A stretch of 64,000 bases of DNA from Adineta vaga (GCA_021613535.1 CP075497.1:13206001-13270000); one strand, 5' to 3'. Positions 11,551 through 22,106 are shown, counted from the first letter of the stretch. Numbers and translations: made by a program. The notes: generated by a model not told the origin, from the letters alone.

Positions 11551-13284
11551 CTATAACTGTACGCACATGTATGAGAATTCATTCTGTTTGGCGTAGAGCT
11601 TAGCGATACTGAGATAGGTCTCAGCTAATGTTGGATTAATTTGTGTAGGGTTTTTTCATCAATTTCCAGTATTTTTTCATCAAAGTCGATTGCTTTCGAA
11701 AAGCAATTTAGACTGTCGGATACGTTGGCTAAGTTAGTGTAGTCTGCAACTATGGTTGGATGATGAGACGGAAGGCTTATTTTGTTGATTTCAAGAGCTT
11801 TTTCAAAGCGAGAAAGTCCTTTTGGATATTCACCCATCTGAATGCATATATCACCGAGAGAGTTGTTTATTGAAGCCAAAGTTAGATGAATCGGAGAAAG
11901 AACTATTTGGTAGATCTCAAGTGCTTTTGAGGAAAACATAATCGCATCTATATAGCTGTAGGCGGTCATCTTCTGGTCTCCAAGGGTTTTATAGGCAAGA
12001 TCTCTTTCTTTACCATCGGATGGTTGATCGAGTAAGCTTCTACATACTTCTTCATTTTTCTCATATTCGCCTAGTTATGTAACAGCCACGAACCCAACCG
12101 ATCCCATCCTGTTAATTTGCCCGTATCTTCTCGCAATGATACGGTCAAAGCACTGAGTTGTGTGTCATTGGCAGCCTTCAGAACAAGTTTGAGATGCCAC
12201 AATCTGTCGTTTCCATTTATTCGTTCAACATTGCCAATACGAAAAATAGCGTGCATAGAAAATAGAATTTCTTATTCTGATTTATAATGAGGGACATCTT
12301 TCAAAAAACAGCAAAAGGGGTTGTGGAAACCGTTAGATCGATCACCATTGTAAAAAATATGCCCACCAGATCGGAATTTGATAGAGCACAACGAGTAAAA
12401 TTCACTGAAACCTGCGCGCTTTTGCTAGTACACAAAAGGTTATTAAAGGACATCAATTCTTCTCTTGTCTGCATCAGTTTCATAAATTCTGTTTTGTTCG
12501 AAGTAAAGTTTTTCAATCTGTCGATGAAGATTTTTTATGAAAAAAAACCATCTTCAGAATAGTTCCCACTTCAAGATTACGTAGAGCTTGATTAAGCATC
12601 CGATAGAGAAAAGCTTCGCGGGTGTACCACCAAACAGGTGTTTGACTATGATAGTTCCGTTCAAATTCTACAATCTTGTCTAATTCATTTTGATTATTGG
12701 TGTACTGCTCACCACACCCTCAAGACGAGTTCTTTAACGACTTTTTACATAATCATGATCTATTTCCAGCAGAATCTCTTTCAATAGTTGAGTATACATA
12801 AATGTTTGATCCAAATGATTTAAACCTCGATTGGATGATGAATGTGTAGAGGGTGAGACAAAATTTATTGAAATTATATCTTGATCCCATTGTTATACAG
12901 CTTGCTCTATTGAATCACACATAACTTCAATTTTGATAAAGACATCTTTTATTTTTGACCAATAGAACCAGAAACAACAGGAAAAATATACGTGTCTTTA
13001 TTCTCATTCAAGAAACTCATACATTGATCAACACCAGTCAAGATTTTGATGTCATGAACAATTCGGTGGAGACGTTAAAGAAAATAACGAAATTCATCTT
13101 CAGTTTGATCGATATTTGCATTTAACCAGATGAGTTGAAAATTGTGCATGTTACGTTTAGCATTTGTAGATGATGACTGATTCGTTTTATCCATGATTTT
13201 ATGTGCTATATTATTCACCATAATATGCAATATAAATTCACAATCTGTATCGTGTTTTCCTATACAACGATGGAAATTAATCAA
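11551..13284 (-). pseudogene. broken ADP-ribosyltransferase-TPR gene
   Basis: Read on the minus strand from 13284, the pieces follow the order of a bdelloid-type ART-TPR protein but lie in different frames. They are: an N-terminal region (NFQLIWLNANIDQ), a segment with LLKEILLEIDHDYVK, the helical ART entry (FERNYHSQTPVWWYTREAF), the ART core (MSFNNLLCTSKSAQVSVNF), the late ART strand (LFSMHAIFRIGNVERI), then TPR repeats (GDICIQMGEYPKGLSRFEKALEI) ending at a stop at 11551-11553. Frame breaks occur near 11640, 12070, in the T-run at about 12296-12301 and near 12540, and an in-frame TAA sits near 12276. A plausible upstream continuation reaches about 13510. Compare the intact copy at 47537-49962. 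The gene is not expected to give a full protein. Confidence 0.8.
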
Positions 13285-13699
13285 TGATCAAGTAAATATC
13301 TGAACAAAATCATTTGTTTTAACGACAAAATAGATAGTCTACAAGTATTGTTAATCGATGATTTCGTTTTACTATTCGAATCAACAACGATTATACACAT
13401 ATTTGATTGGAAAAATGCCACTTGTGTGACTATAGATAAATCAAAACGAGTGGTAAATAAACGAAAATCGAATCTAATTTTTTGAGTTGCCTGATAAAAC
13501 CCAAGTTCAAATTCCATGTCATAAGTTTTAGTTTTATTTTTTTTAAAATAATCTTTACATCACTTGTTCTTATCGCAAGCACACCTCATCTTTTAGTTTT
13601 CTCTCTCTTTGTTGATAAGATCATACTTTTTTTTCATCTACATATAGAATAAGATAGTATCTGAAATTCTTTGATAAAACGTTTTTACCACTTACGAAA

Positions 13700-14588
13700 A
13701 TGAATCGCACAGCTTTGGTGACCGGTGCTGCACGAGGTTTAGGACGTGCAATTGCTCTTCGTCTTGCTCAAGATGGTTTCGATGTTGCTGTTAATGATAT
13801 AGAAATTAATTCTTCTGATCTTCAAAAAGTTCAACAAGAAATCGAAACAATAGGTCGAAAGTCAATTGCTATTATTGCTGACGTCGCTATAAGTGAAAAG
13901 GTCGAAGAATTGATGCAAGATGTTCTTGGAAAATTAGGAAGTCTTGATGTATACATGTTTATTTCTAATTATTCAATTTCTTTTTCTCTTTTCATTAATT
14001 CGACAGGTAGTCATTGCAAATGCAGGAATTTGCATTGTGAAATCACTTTTAGAAACAAGTGCAGACGAATGGGATAAACTTTTTGAAGTTAACATGCGTG
14101 GTGTATTTCTTTGTTATCGAGAAGCAGCAAAAGTGATGATCAAACAAGATAAAGGAGGGAAAATTATTGGTGCTTGCAGTACTGCTGGATATAAAGGATA
14201 TCCAATGATTGGTCATTATTCAGCTACGAAATGGGGTGTACGAGGTTTAACACAAGCAGCTGCTCAAGAATGAGCTCGGTATAAAATTACAGTTAATAGT
14301 TATTGTCCAGGTATGTTTTATTCTTTTTTTTTCAAATGTTTCAAATTTAGGGAATTTTCAATAGGACTTATTGATACAACGATGACCCAAACAAGTAATG
14401 AAGAGATAGCAAAACTTCGTGGATTGACAGTAGAAGAAGTTGCGGCAAATTCCGTCAAAAATATTCCACTCGGTCGTACAGGACAACCTGATGATGTTGC
14501 AAATGTTGTTTCATTCCTTGCAAGCAAGGATTCTGATTACATTACAGGTCAAAGTATTTTAATCAATGGAGGATTATATTTTTCTTAA
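13700..14588 (+). CDS. short-chain dehydrogenase, acetoin/diacetyl-reductase-like, with one in-frame TGA
   Basis: Three exons: 13700-13948, 14007-14310 and 14365-14588. The Rossmann start TALVTGAARGLGRAIA binds NAD(P). NAG (in IANAGI), the serine in ACSTAG and the YSATK catalytic Tyr-Lys pair are all present, and the C-terminus DYITGQSILINGG is typical of the family. The order and the CPGLIDTTM motif resemble acetoin reductases/2,3-butanediol dehydrogenases of bacteria and fungi. A single TGA at 14271-14273 interrupts the strongly conserved AAQE(L)ARYKITVN segment, where Leu (TTA) would be expected. One base change therefore breaks an otherwise clean gene. It may be a recent null allele, a pseudogene or a read error. 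The introns show it is eukaryotic DNA; the family suggests an old transfer. Confidence 0.75.
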
Positions 14589-14775
14589 TTTATAATTTAT
14601 AACTATTTTCAAATAAAATTTCTCTCTATGATAAATCGTTTTCAGACGAATTTCATTCATTATAAAATATGTAAAACAGAAAGTGATGGTGACGTCTATT
14701 AAATGTAGAAGCATATGTATGGTATTTTCTTTCTTTTTCTTTTCTGCATTATTTCATACGTTTTTATAGTCAGTT

Positions 14776-15800
14776 ATGAGCGAATCACTTTCATCGTCAA
14801 CTTCCTCCGATCTTCAAGTTCCCGATGAAAAATATCTAACACTTTTAGATGGTCGTCAATTAGCATATACTGAACAAGGTGATGTAAATAGTAATAAAAT
14901 AATGATATTCTTTCATGGAGTATTTGGTGTTGGAAGTTCATCACCTGAAGAAAAACTTTATGATGACATTAGATATCATTTTATTGCTCCTACACTTCCT
15001 GGTTGGGGAAATAGTTCACCATGGCCAGAAGATCAACGAATTTTAAATTATCCGAATGATATTCATCAATTATTATTATCTTTGAAGAAAAATCAGAAGA
15101 AACAACATCTTCGAATCACTGTTGGAGGTGGAAGTTACGGAACTGCTTTTGTTCAAATATGTTTCTTTGCATCTCCTGATATAATGCCTGAAGTTACTAA
15201 TGTTGAATCATTAGTTCTTTGTTCTGGTTTTTCTCCATTTAAATATCATAGAACATATACGACAGGAATGAGTTGGTCAAATTATGTTGCAGTTGGTGGA
15301 CCAGCAATTTATTTTCCTTCTATTCGAAGATTACTGGGAACATTTCTACAGAAGAAAGCTCGTAATATAGACGAAGCAAAGAGTTTCTTACGAGTAAATA
15401 TATTTGATTTAATGGATGCTGAAGAAAAAGTAAAATTAACTTACATAAATGGGAAGAACAGAGAAACAGACCATTAGGATCGGTTCTTGAAATGATGGCA
15501 AGAAACATGTGTATAAGTATTGCAAAAACAATGGCTGGATTTAATAGCGTTGCACATGTGTTACATTCAGATTGGGGTTATGATCCAACGAAAATGCCAG
15601 CACTACCAAAACGAAAAATATTAATTATAACTACAAAAGGAGATAAGATAGCTCATATGGAAATGTCAACTTATTTAGCTGAAACTTATCCAAATGCAGA
15701 ACTTCGAACAATTGAAGGAGGTCATTTAGCATCATTTTTTGTACTTAATGATATTATGAAAGATTGGTTAACAAGTCTTGACCAAAACTTTGACGAATAA
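14776..15800 (+). CDS. alpha/beta hydrolase with one frameshift
   Basis: Two overlapping frames together give about 341 residues of an alpha/beta-hydrolase. The first frame (14776-15475) has the oxyanion strand IMIFFHGVFG, LPGWGNSSPW, and the nucleophile elbow VGGGSYGTAF (GxSxG). The second (from about 15440 to 15800) has PKRKILIITTKGDKIAHMEM, with a likely catalytic Asp, and TIEGGHLASF with the catalytic His. The junction near 15440-15450 needs a one-base shift: the third frame reads KWEEQRNRPLGSVLEMMARN without a gap. The start context at 14776 is TCAGTTATGAGC. The substrate cannot be told from sequence. It sits 187 bases after the dehydrogenase in the same orientation, and both carry one lesion. 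Confidence 0.7.
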
Positions 15801-16058
15801 ACCTTTTTTGTTAGATTATTACTTTGCTAAGTATAAAATTTTTCATGTTTTATCAACCCTTTGAGTCCTGATGGAATATAGATTCCCCACCTATACCGGA
15901 AAATTATATTTTTCACAGAATTTTAATCCATACATATTCTTCTGAATAGGGTCAATCAAATAATGCACTGTAGTGTATTTCATTGATTTTACAAAGTTTT
16001 TCTCAACAATCTAACGGATATCCCAGAAAGAATGGGCGTCTCGGTATTTTGGACTCTA

Positions 16059-16658
16059 TGGTCTTTTTGAATTCTTTCTGAATTCAAAATCACAAGCCAC
16101 AAGCATTCTTTTCCACACAAACCTGGGTATACGGGTCTAAAACAAACAATTGGTTCTATTCAATGACCAACAGTCATTGTTATATATCCAGATGATGCAA
16201 CACACAATTGTTCACATCGTTTTTCACGATTCTAATCATTTCACTTGACCATGACCAGACATAAATCCAGTACTGTGTTCATTGACTCGCCTTAATTCAT
16301 CACTAGTGATGAAAAATGTGTATACCCAGTTAGATACTTTCACCTTAATCAATTTGAAAGACTTAGGGTATAAGGGTCTAAAGGGTCTAAGGGTGTAAGA
16401 CCCTTCTACCCTTATACCGTTTAGACCCTTATACCGTTTAGACCCTTATACCCTTACACTCTTATATCCTCACACCCTTATACTCTTACACACTTAGACC
16501 CAAAGATATGACGACTTCCGAAGTTATGAAGGACGAAAGTATGCATGTGTATATATATATATATATATATAATTATGAAGATTCGAAGACTTATGATTTC
16601 AATCGGAAATGATATCTGTTTCTTCTTTTCTTAATTCAGAAAGAATTCAAATAGACCA
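16059..16658. repeat. inverted repeat pair spaced about 550 bases
   Basis: TGGTCTTTTTGAATTCTTTC at 16059 continues as TGAATTCAAA. Its near-complement, TTCAGAAAGAATTCAAATAG then ACCA, ends at 16658. About 26 bases match with one or two differences. The space between them carries the CCCTTA-type tract, so this may be a small inverted-repeat element. Confidence 0.55.
16370..16502. repeat. degenerate TAAGGGTC / GACCCTTA tandem and inverted tract
   Basis: The left side reads GGGTATAAGGGTCTAAAGGG, then GTCTAAGGGTGTAAG. The strand then switches to ACCCTTATACCGTTTAG, repeated twice exactly, followed by further degenerate CCCTTAxACxC units. The two halves are complementary, so the tract can fold as a hairpin. 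It differs from the TGTGGG family in unit and base content. Confidence 0.65.
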
Positions 16659-16728
16659 TTGTATGTAAAAACTGGTGTATTTAGCGATTTTTACTACTAA
16701 AACTTATCCGAATTGAACTGAATAGGTG

Positions 16729-16976
16729 TTCATTCGATAGAGCTCGTCGAGATCTATCGATCTTGAAAGTTTCATCGGTTGGTCTAAGCTATAGGCGAAT
16801 CCCTACAGGTTTTACTGAGTTTTTGTTATTTTTTACCTATTTTTTACTAGTTTTTCGAGTTTTTTACTAGAAGGAAAGTCTTTTGGGAAAAGTAAATACA
16901 CCATTCGATAGAGCTCGTCGAGCTGCATGTTGGTCTAAAGTTGGTCTAACTTGGTCTAGCCTATAGGCGAATCCTT
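16729..16976. repeat. imperfect direct duplication
   Basis: CATTCGATAGAGCTCGTCGA occurs at about 16733 and again at about 16904. The motif TTGGTCTAAGCTATAGGCGA, then ATCC (about 16779), returns as TTGGTCTAGCCTATAGGCGA, then ATCC (about 16951). The unit is roughly 170 bases. Confidence 0.6.
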
Positions 16977-17060
16977 TTAAAAAAAATCGAATCCTAGTCT
17001 AAGATACCCTACGTTTTAAAAAATTGCGTTAGTTCACTGCCGGCATATTCGTATTCTAGA

Positions 17061-17411
17061 ATGAAAGAAAATCCTTTCCAAATGGTAAATAATATTTTCA
17101 TGGAACTAAAGGTTTTATATCCAACGGAGAAATGGATTGAAGGTTATGAACTTTGGTATATAACAAAACACAAGGCAAAACAGATTATGGATACACAAGC
17201 TCATCTTCACGATTTAACTGATAGTTGTATTTCTATTCTATCTTTTTTTACGGAATACCTTAATGATGATGAACTAAATTGTCTGATGGATATATGCAAT
17301 ATATATTATGAAATTGCCTATGAATATGAGCAAGCTCTACAGTCTGGTCAAATTCGATATGATGACAACGATATTAATCAAAAAGATTTGGCGGGGTGGG
17401 TGTGGTTGTAG
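17061..17411 (+). CDS. small helical protein of unknown family, 3' end inside a repeat
   Basis: A 116-residue frame begins MKENPFQMVNNIFMELKVLY. Its body is acidic and helix-rich (LNCLMDICNIYYEIAYEYEQ). No known domain is recognised. The final residues (LAGWVWL) are encoded by the left arm of a TGTGGG hairpin repeat that starts at about 17392, so the native C-terminus has probably been replaced or lost. An AG dinucleotide just before the ATG (ATTCTAG) could be a splice acceptor, so an upstream exon is possible. Confidence 0.4.
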   Translation: MKENPFQMVNNIFMELKVLYPTEKWIEGYELWYITKHKAKQIMDTQAHLHDLTDSCISILSFFTEYLNDDELNCLMDICNIYYEIAYEYEQALQSGQIRYDDNDINQKDLAGWVWL

Positions 17412-17486
17412 GTCTCTGAGCAGAGATGCCGACTTCCACATGCTCAAACACACCCCTCAACCACACCCACACCAACACCCCTCAAA
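17392..17486. repeat. TGTGGG-type palindromic repeat
   Basis: The left arm is GGCGGGGTGGGTGTGGTTG and the right arm is ACACCCCTCAACCACACCCA, then CACCAACACCCC. The roughly 45-base spacer contains the smaller palindrome CTCTGAGCAGAG. It overlaps the stop codon of the ORF at 17061. Confidence 0.7.
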
Positions 17487-17959
17487 TATTATATGTCATA
17501 TAACAAAGCCTTGGAAAAATATTCAGAGTCTCATTTATTATGCGACACTCTTGAATCAAATATTCTTAATATTAATATTCTTATTTCTTCACTTTTTTTG
17601 CGTCAGTAGTCATACAATTTGTATTTTTGTATGTATTATGACTCATTTTCAATTTTTTAAGTAGAAGAGAACGATGCATGGTAAAGGGAATAGGATTATT
17701 CGATTTTTTTTCACGACGCTGAATGAATGATCGAGAAAATATTGATTTCATATTGATTATGAAAATGCATTGATTAGATTGAAAAAAAGAATGTTTATGC
17801 AATGACAACTGTTTGTTTAGTTGTTGATAACAGAAAAAGGAGAAATCACCACTGACAGATTCGTTATAAAAACGCCTGTTTCATTATCGATATTTTACTT
17901 CTAATTTTATCCAATTGAAACAAACATATTACTTATCAAATCATAAAACCACCCTCAAG

Positions 17960-18190
17960 ATGGCAAAAATAATCTGTATTTTGGCTGTTATATTAATAAT
18001 TATAGCTTTGAATATTGAACTGATTTCATCATCAGGAGGTTCTGATATGTTATTCTTCAGATCCGATTCTGCATCAATGTTTCTTGGAAATTGTAAACAA
18101 CAAAGAATATCACATAAGACAAGTGGAGTAGGTGAATTAGATTTTAGTGAAGATTACAAAGAATTGGCACGTGGTGGTACTGGTGATTAA
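17960..18190 (+). CDS. small secreted protein, unknown family
   Basis: I chose the ATG at 17960 (context CAAGATGG) over the in-frame one at 17915 because it opens a clean signal peptide (MAKIICILAVILIIIALNIE), cleaved near ISSSGG. The mature part is about 50 residues: SDMLFFRSDSASMFLGNCKQ, then a polar tail ending DYKELARGGTGD. It has only one cysteine, so a disulfide-rich defence peptide is unlikely. No family is recognised. The short signal-bearing frame with a good start context supports a real gene. Confidence 0.5.
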   Translation: MAKIICILAVILIIIALNIELISSSGGSDMLFFRSDSASMFLGNCKQQRISHKTSGVGELDFSEDYKELARGGTGD

Positions 18191-18305
18191 ACAGAAATAA
18201 ATAAATAACGGTTGAATTTATTTTATTTTATTTTATCAAATTTTTCTAATATTCTATAAATGGTTTTTTTTCTTGAATAAATATTTAATCATGATCAGTA
18301 AAAAT

Positions 18306-18415
18306 CTTGAGGGTGTGGGTGTGGGTGAGTGTGGGTGGGTGTGGGTGTGGGTGAGTGTGGGTGGGTGTGGGTGTTGATATAGAAAGATAACACCCACCCA
18401 CACCCACACCCTCCA
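18306..18415. repeat. TGTGGG-type palindromic repeat, longest copy
   Basis: The left arm starts CTTGAGGGTGTGGGTGTGGG and continues for about 66 bases of GTGGG units with an internal duplication. A short spacer, TTGATATAGAAAGATAA, leads to CACCCACCCACACCCACACC, then CTCC. This is the best preserved telomere-like tract in the window. Confidence 0.8.
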
Positions 18416-18419
18416 TCCT

Positions 18420-19035
18420 TAAAACGCATTCTTGCTATAGGATCACCTTTTTGAATGGTAATATATTCATCATCCTGGCTTACTTTGGATAAAGAAAAAA
18501 CAACGCATAAATTAACCCCTTTCCATCCCGAGATTTCCTTGCGTTCTGTACAAACACGAAAAAAATTAAAAATCTCTCTCTCTTGTCTCCAACTAGTTAT
18601 ATGTAAATCTAGTGTGATTATTATAAGAAGAACCACGTGTGGTAATTCGCTTGAACATCACATGATGTTCGTCTTCTAAGACGACGAAAGAACGAAATAA
18701 AATATTTTGCGTTCTGTATGGCATCTACGAGATGTCATGCGGAATTGAAAGGGTTAAAGATGGGTGCAGCAAGCACATAATGTACATAAGAAATGTGAAA
18801 AAGTGAAGCCGTTAAAACTAACCGTGATGCATATAACTCATTCAAGCCGACGCTATGTTGGAAAAAAGGAAAAGGATAAGCTGCATAAATAGCATATAAT
18901 ATTTCCTGCAGGCTCATATTACAAGGTATTCGTTTCGACATCGGCATCAAAAAGTTAGTACTATATTCGAGTTTTTAGCGCCTCGATTCACTCCTGTACT
19001 TGAGTAACGTCTCCAATAAGTGGAGTCGGATAGAG
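18420..19035 (-). pseudogene. decayed coding remnant between two TGTGGG repeats, family unknown
   Basis: Minus-strand frames look protein-like but are broken. From the upstream side they are LIGDVTQVQE-stop-IEALKTRI (about 19035-18965), MSLQEILYAIYAAYPF...FHISYVHYVLAAP (18950-18735) and GWKGVNLCVVFSLSKVSQDD, then EYITIQKGDPIARMRF (to about 18420). The last frame runs straight into the repeat at 18306-18415. I do not recognise the protein. Bounded on both sides by TGTGGG repeats, it looks like a captured or truncated segment. Confidence 0.3.
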
Positions 19036-19040
19036 CTCAA

Positions 19041-19124
19041 AAGGGTGTGGGCGTGGGTGAGAATGTGGGTACTCCTGTCTTCTGCCATTCACAACCATGC
19101 ACACATATATACACATACCCTCAA
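19041..19124. repeat. TGTGGG-type palindromic repeat
   Basis: The left arm is AGGGTGTGGGCGTGGGTGAG. The spacer contains CTCCTGTCTTCTGCCATTC. The right arm is a degenerate ACACATATATACACATACCC, then TCAAGG. It lies about 410 bases upstream of the P450-cyclodipeptide synthase gene. Confidence 0.65.
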
Positions 19125-19535
19125 GGGAAGGAAAAGAATGACTAATATAACAAATCGTTAGCTTCGTAGAGTGACATTTGTTGACGCTAACATATAGAAC
19201 ATGTTTCGCTCTCTAGATAACTTTTTTTCGGGTCCAGGATCTCGTTCTAGGGCACAATGTTACAGAGTATGGAATACCATTTCGGAAGAGTTTTTGTTAC
19301 TTAAAAATTAAATCTGCAATAAGTTTTCGGCTTAATTAACACTATTATGACTAAGGCTCGTATGTCGAAAAGATACAGAATAGATGAAATTAAATACACG
19401 TTGACAGTGTGCTTTGATAGCTCAGCGATCTGAGTCCTGGCTTAAGTATCACAGTGATAATTTAGTTCCATTTTTTGTTTTAGTAAGATCGAATAATTTT
19501 AGCAATCCTCATTACTACTTCACATTGATATCACG

Positions 19536-22106
19536 ATGGTTTGGGAACAAATTGATTGGTCCATCTCCGAAATAACCATCGCTTTCGGCTCTTTGCTGAT
19601 CCTAGGCTTCGTCCTCCTTCAGGTTTGTTGATTTCTGGTCTTGATCTCACATAAGTTACTCGATATTTAAAATATGAAACGCTCTCCTACATAGATGAAG
19701 CACTGGTTCAGCTTTCGCAGCACAAACAGCTGGTATCGATCGATGCCTTTCAATATTCGTGAAACCTTTTCATTCGGCGCTCTCCGCAAGGCCACCTTCT
19801 TGGGAAGGTCCTTTTCTAAGAAACATGGTCCAATTTATCGTCTCCATTCTATGTTTGAAACAGTCGTGTAAATTATGCTCGGTTGTTACTTTTCTTTCCA
19901 TAGTTCATCTTTTAATTTATTAATATAGAATTTTGGCATCGAGCGATCTTGCAGCTGAATTTTATAAGCATTCGCGAACACTACAACGGAGTCCTGAAGT
20001 TTCTTTGCTAGGCCAGGTATCGGAAACTGTCATGGGCAAGTGTATGGCGGCACTTCATGGCCAGCAATGGCAATCATGTCGGAACGCCTTCAAGACAACA
20101 TTTCTTACAAAAGCAGTACAAGATTGTTTCCAAATGATCCAGGGTGAAATAACCAAGTGGCAGGCAGAGTACGTGACGAACGGCGCCGTTCTAGATGTTC
20201 AACGAAGCAAAATCGACGAACTACCACTGAAGATCCTAGTACATGTTGTGTATGGCGATGATATCACGGAAGATGAAGTCGAGCAAGTGTTGCTGTTTGG
20301 CCGAGAACATGGGGTCATTATGGATGCATCCATGAACATCCTAGAAAACTTACCGGGGTACAAATCGCTACCTTGGAGTTTGAACGCTCGTTCAAAGAAG
20401 TTTCGTGCAGAATGGCAACGCTTCAACATGGTCAAACTGAAGAAAGCATTAAATCCGAGTGCTCAAGAACGAACCGATGTCTTTTCGATAGCGGCAAAGT
20501 ATTTTATGCAACAGGAAGATGACTTTGACTCAAAAATAGCTATGGTTTGAAGTTCTGAAAATAGATTTATTTTTTAACGAGATTTTGTATTTAGTTCTTT
20601 GATACAATCGATGAAATTTTGCTCCTAAACATCGACGTAACCTACGTTGCACTAATGAACATGCTGGTTTTTGTAGCGTCGAATGAAAGCGTTATGGCCA
20701 CACTCCGAGATGAAATCAAGAATTCGGCATCGTTCAATAGCAAGATCGAATATGACACTTTATCTAAACTGCCATATTTAGATGCTGTTTTCAAAGAATC
20801 CGTGAGACTGAGACCGCCTTTGTCGCTTAGTTTTCCAGAACGTACGACTGAACCCATGATACTGGGTGGTTATCAAATTCCAGCCGGAACGGCCGTCATG
20901 ATCGATGCTGCATCCATTAACCACGATGGTCAAGTCTGGAATCATCCGGACGATTTCGATCCGAATCGTTTTCTTGACATCCAAGAGTCTGGTATTGAAT
21001 TTCAGTACTTTAAGTATGGTCTCAATCGTAATCGTCGATGCTTGGGCTTTCGTTACGCTGAGGCCATCGTTAAACAGGTCAGTTGGGATATCTTATCTTT
21101 GGCAAAGATTGACATTGCTGACGATGAGGATCCTACGCAAGCAATGAAAAAATGGTCGAGCTGTGTCAGAGACAAGGGGCTCCCATTTTTTACGCCGTAT
21201 TCAAACTTCCCACGACTCAAAATGACCTTCGATTTTGGCGATGTGACGTCCTTAAAATTAGCGCCGGTCTTTCGTATTGACGATGGGAAATCAGCGCCTT
21301 GTTTTATTGCTGGTGAGAGAGCACTACGAGAAAAGGGCAGCGTATTGTTTGGCATGAGTTTCGGCAACAGCTACTATTCCGAAGACGTCATCAAGTCGGT
21401 CATACCGTTTCTTGGCAGCCGATTCAGTCGCATCTTCATCGATGTTCCTGATGAGTGGACTAAACACACGTACACTGCCTTGGGCTATTCCGGTAGTGAT
21501 GCTAAGAAAAAGTTGAGAAATCTGACGACTCGCTTGCGCAAACGCTGCCAGTTGGGTGTCGATATAGCCACTCAGTCTGGTATAGCACCTCGTGAGAATT
21601 TCATCTTCGTGGATTGGGGCACACATGTCGAAACTTCAAATATTTATCAAAATGCTCTGACAAAAATTAAAAAGGCGTACCAGCAAAACGAAGCATTTAG
21701 AACTGATTGTAATGCGACGACTGAAGAGGTTCTCCGGTCCCAAGGTCGAAGCCATGGTTGGGACAACAAATCATCGGCAGAGCTAGCGACGGCAATTGAA
21801 ATCGCTGTCACTTATGTTCTAATGGAATTAGCTGAAGCAGTAGCTTTTGGAGACATCGCCTCTCGTGTAACAAATGGTGGTCATGCTCCAAACACGCCGG
21901 CTGCCATGGTTTATCACCGACGATGGCTAGTTTTGGAAAAGTTTTTGAACTGCGAGTATGAAAATGAAATTTGCAAACAGCTGGTAAACAAACTTGCTCT
22001 CAATTTTGGCTTTCTCATCTTTGAAGCAAGACCAGTTAAATGTTCGAGTCATGAAGAGTTTGCTGGTGACGAAACCGAGAAGGGCACCGCAACAGTCATT
22101 AATTGA
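19536..22106 (+). CDS. cytochrome P450 fused to a cyclodipeptide synthase (CDPS)
   Basis: Four exons, 19536-19622, 19695-19867, 19929-20544 and 20595-22106, join in frame with no lesion (795 residues). An N-terminal membrane anchor (ITIAFGSLLILGFVLLQ) leads into a P450: I-helix LLLNIDVTYVAL, ExxR in KESVRLRPP (about 359-363), the PERTTEPMILGGYQIPAGT meander and the heme loop FKYGLNRNRRCLGFR with Cys about 441. From about residue 515 the same frame becomes a CDPS: LFGMSFGNSYYSEDV (catalytic Ser about 547, Asn +3), a TRLRKRC basic helix that would bind tRNA, TYVLMELAEA (Tyr 699, Glu 703) and MVYHRRW (Tyr 732, His 733). These match the Ser37, Asn40, Tyr178, Glu182, Tyr202 and His203 positions of the Streptomyces enzyme AlbC as I recall it, and so the NYH subfamily. 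A CDPS uses two aminoacyl-tRNAs to make a diketopiperazine; the P450 half may oxidise it. The product is unknown. Introns show it is domesticated in a eukaryote. Confidence 0.88.

Larger units (their letters stand above)
15801..17060. other. repeat-rich intergenic region
   Basis: No gene is visible. The region holds a long-range inverted repeat (16059-16088 against 16633-16658), a tandem tract of ACCCTTATACCGTTTAG units (16370-16502), a TA-dinucleotide run near 16552-16571 and an imperfect 170-base duplication (16729-16976). Each is listed separately. Confidence 0.6.

Noticed and set aside
12711-12726. CACCACACCCTCAAG inside the broken ART-TPR gene, resembling a TGTGGG repeat arm
   Set aside because: The sequence falls where the ART family would encode a YCxEQY-like stretch (TGT GGT GAG CAG TAC on the minus strand), and no second arm is nearby. 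Best explained as coding sequence.
19410-19480. tRNA-like A box (TAGCTCAGCGAT) near 19420
   Set aside because: No B box (GGTTCGANNCC) and no cloverleaf acceptor or T-arm pairing follows. Not called as a tRNA.
20199-21626. Several minus-strand frames opposite the P450-CDPS gene
   Set aside because: Shadows of the strong plus-strand coding sequence.
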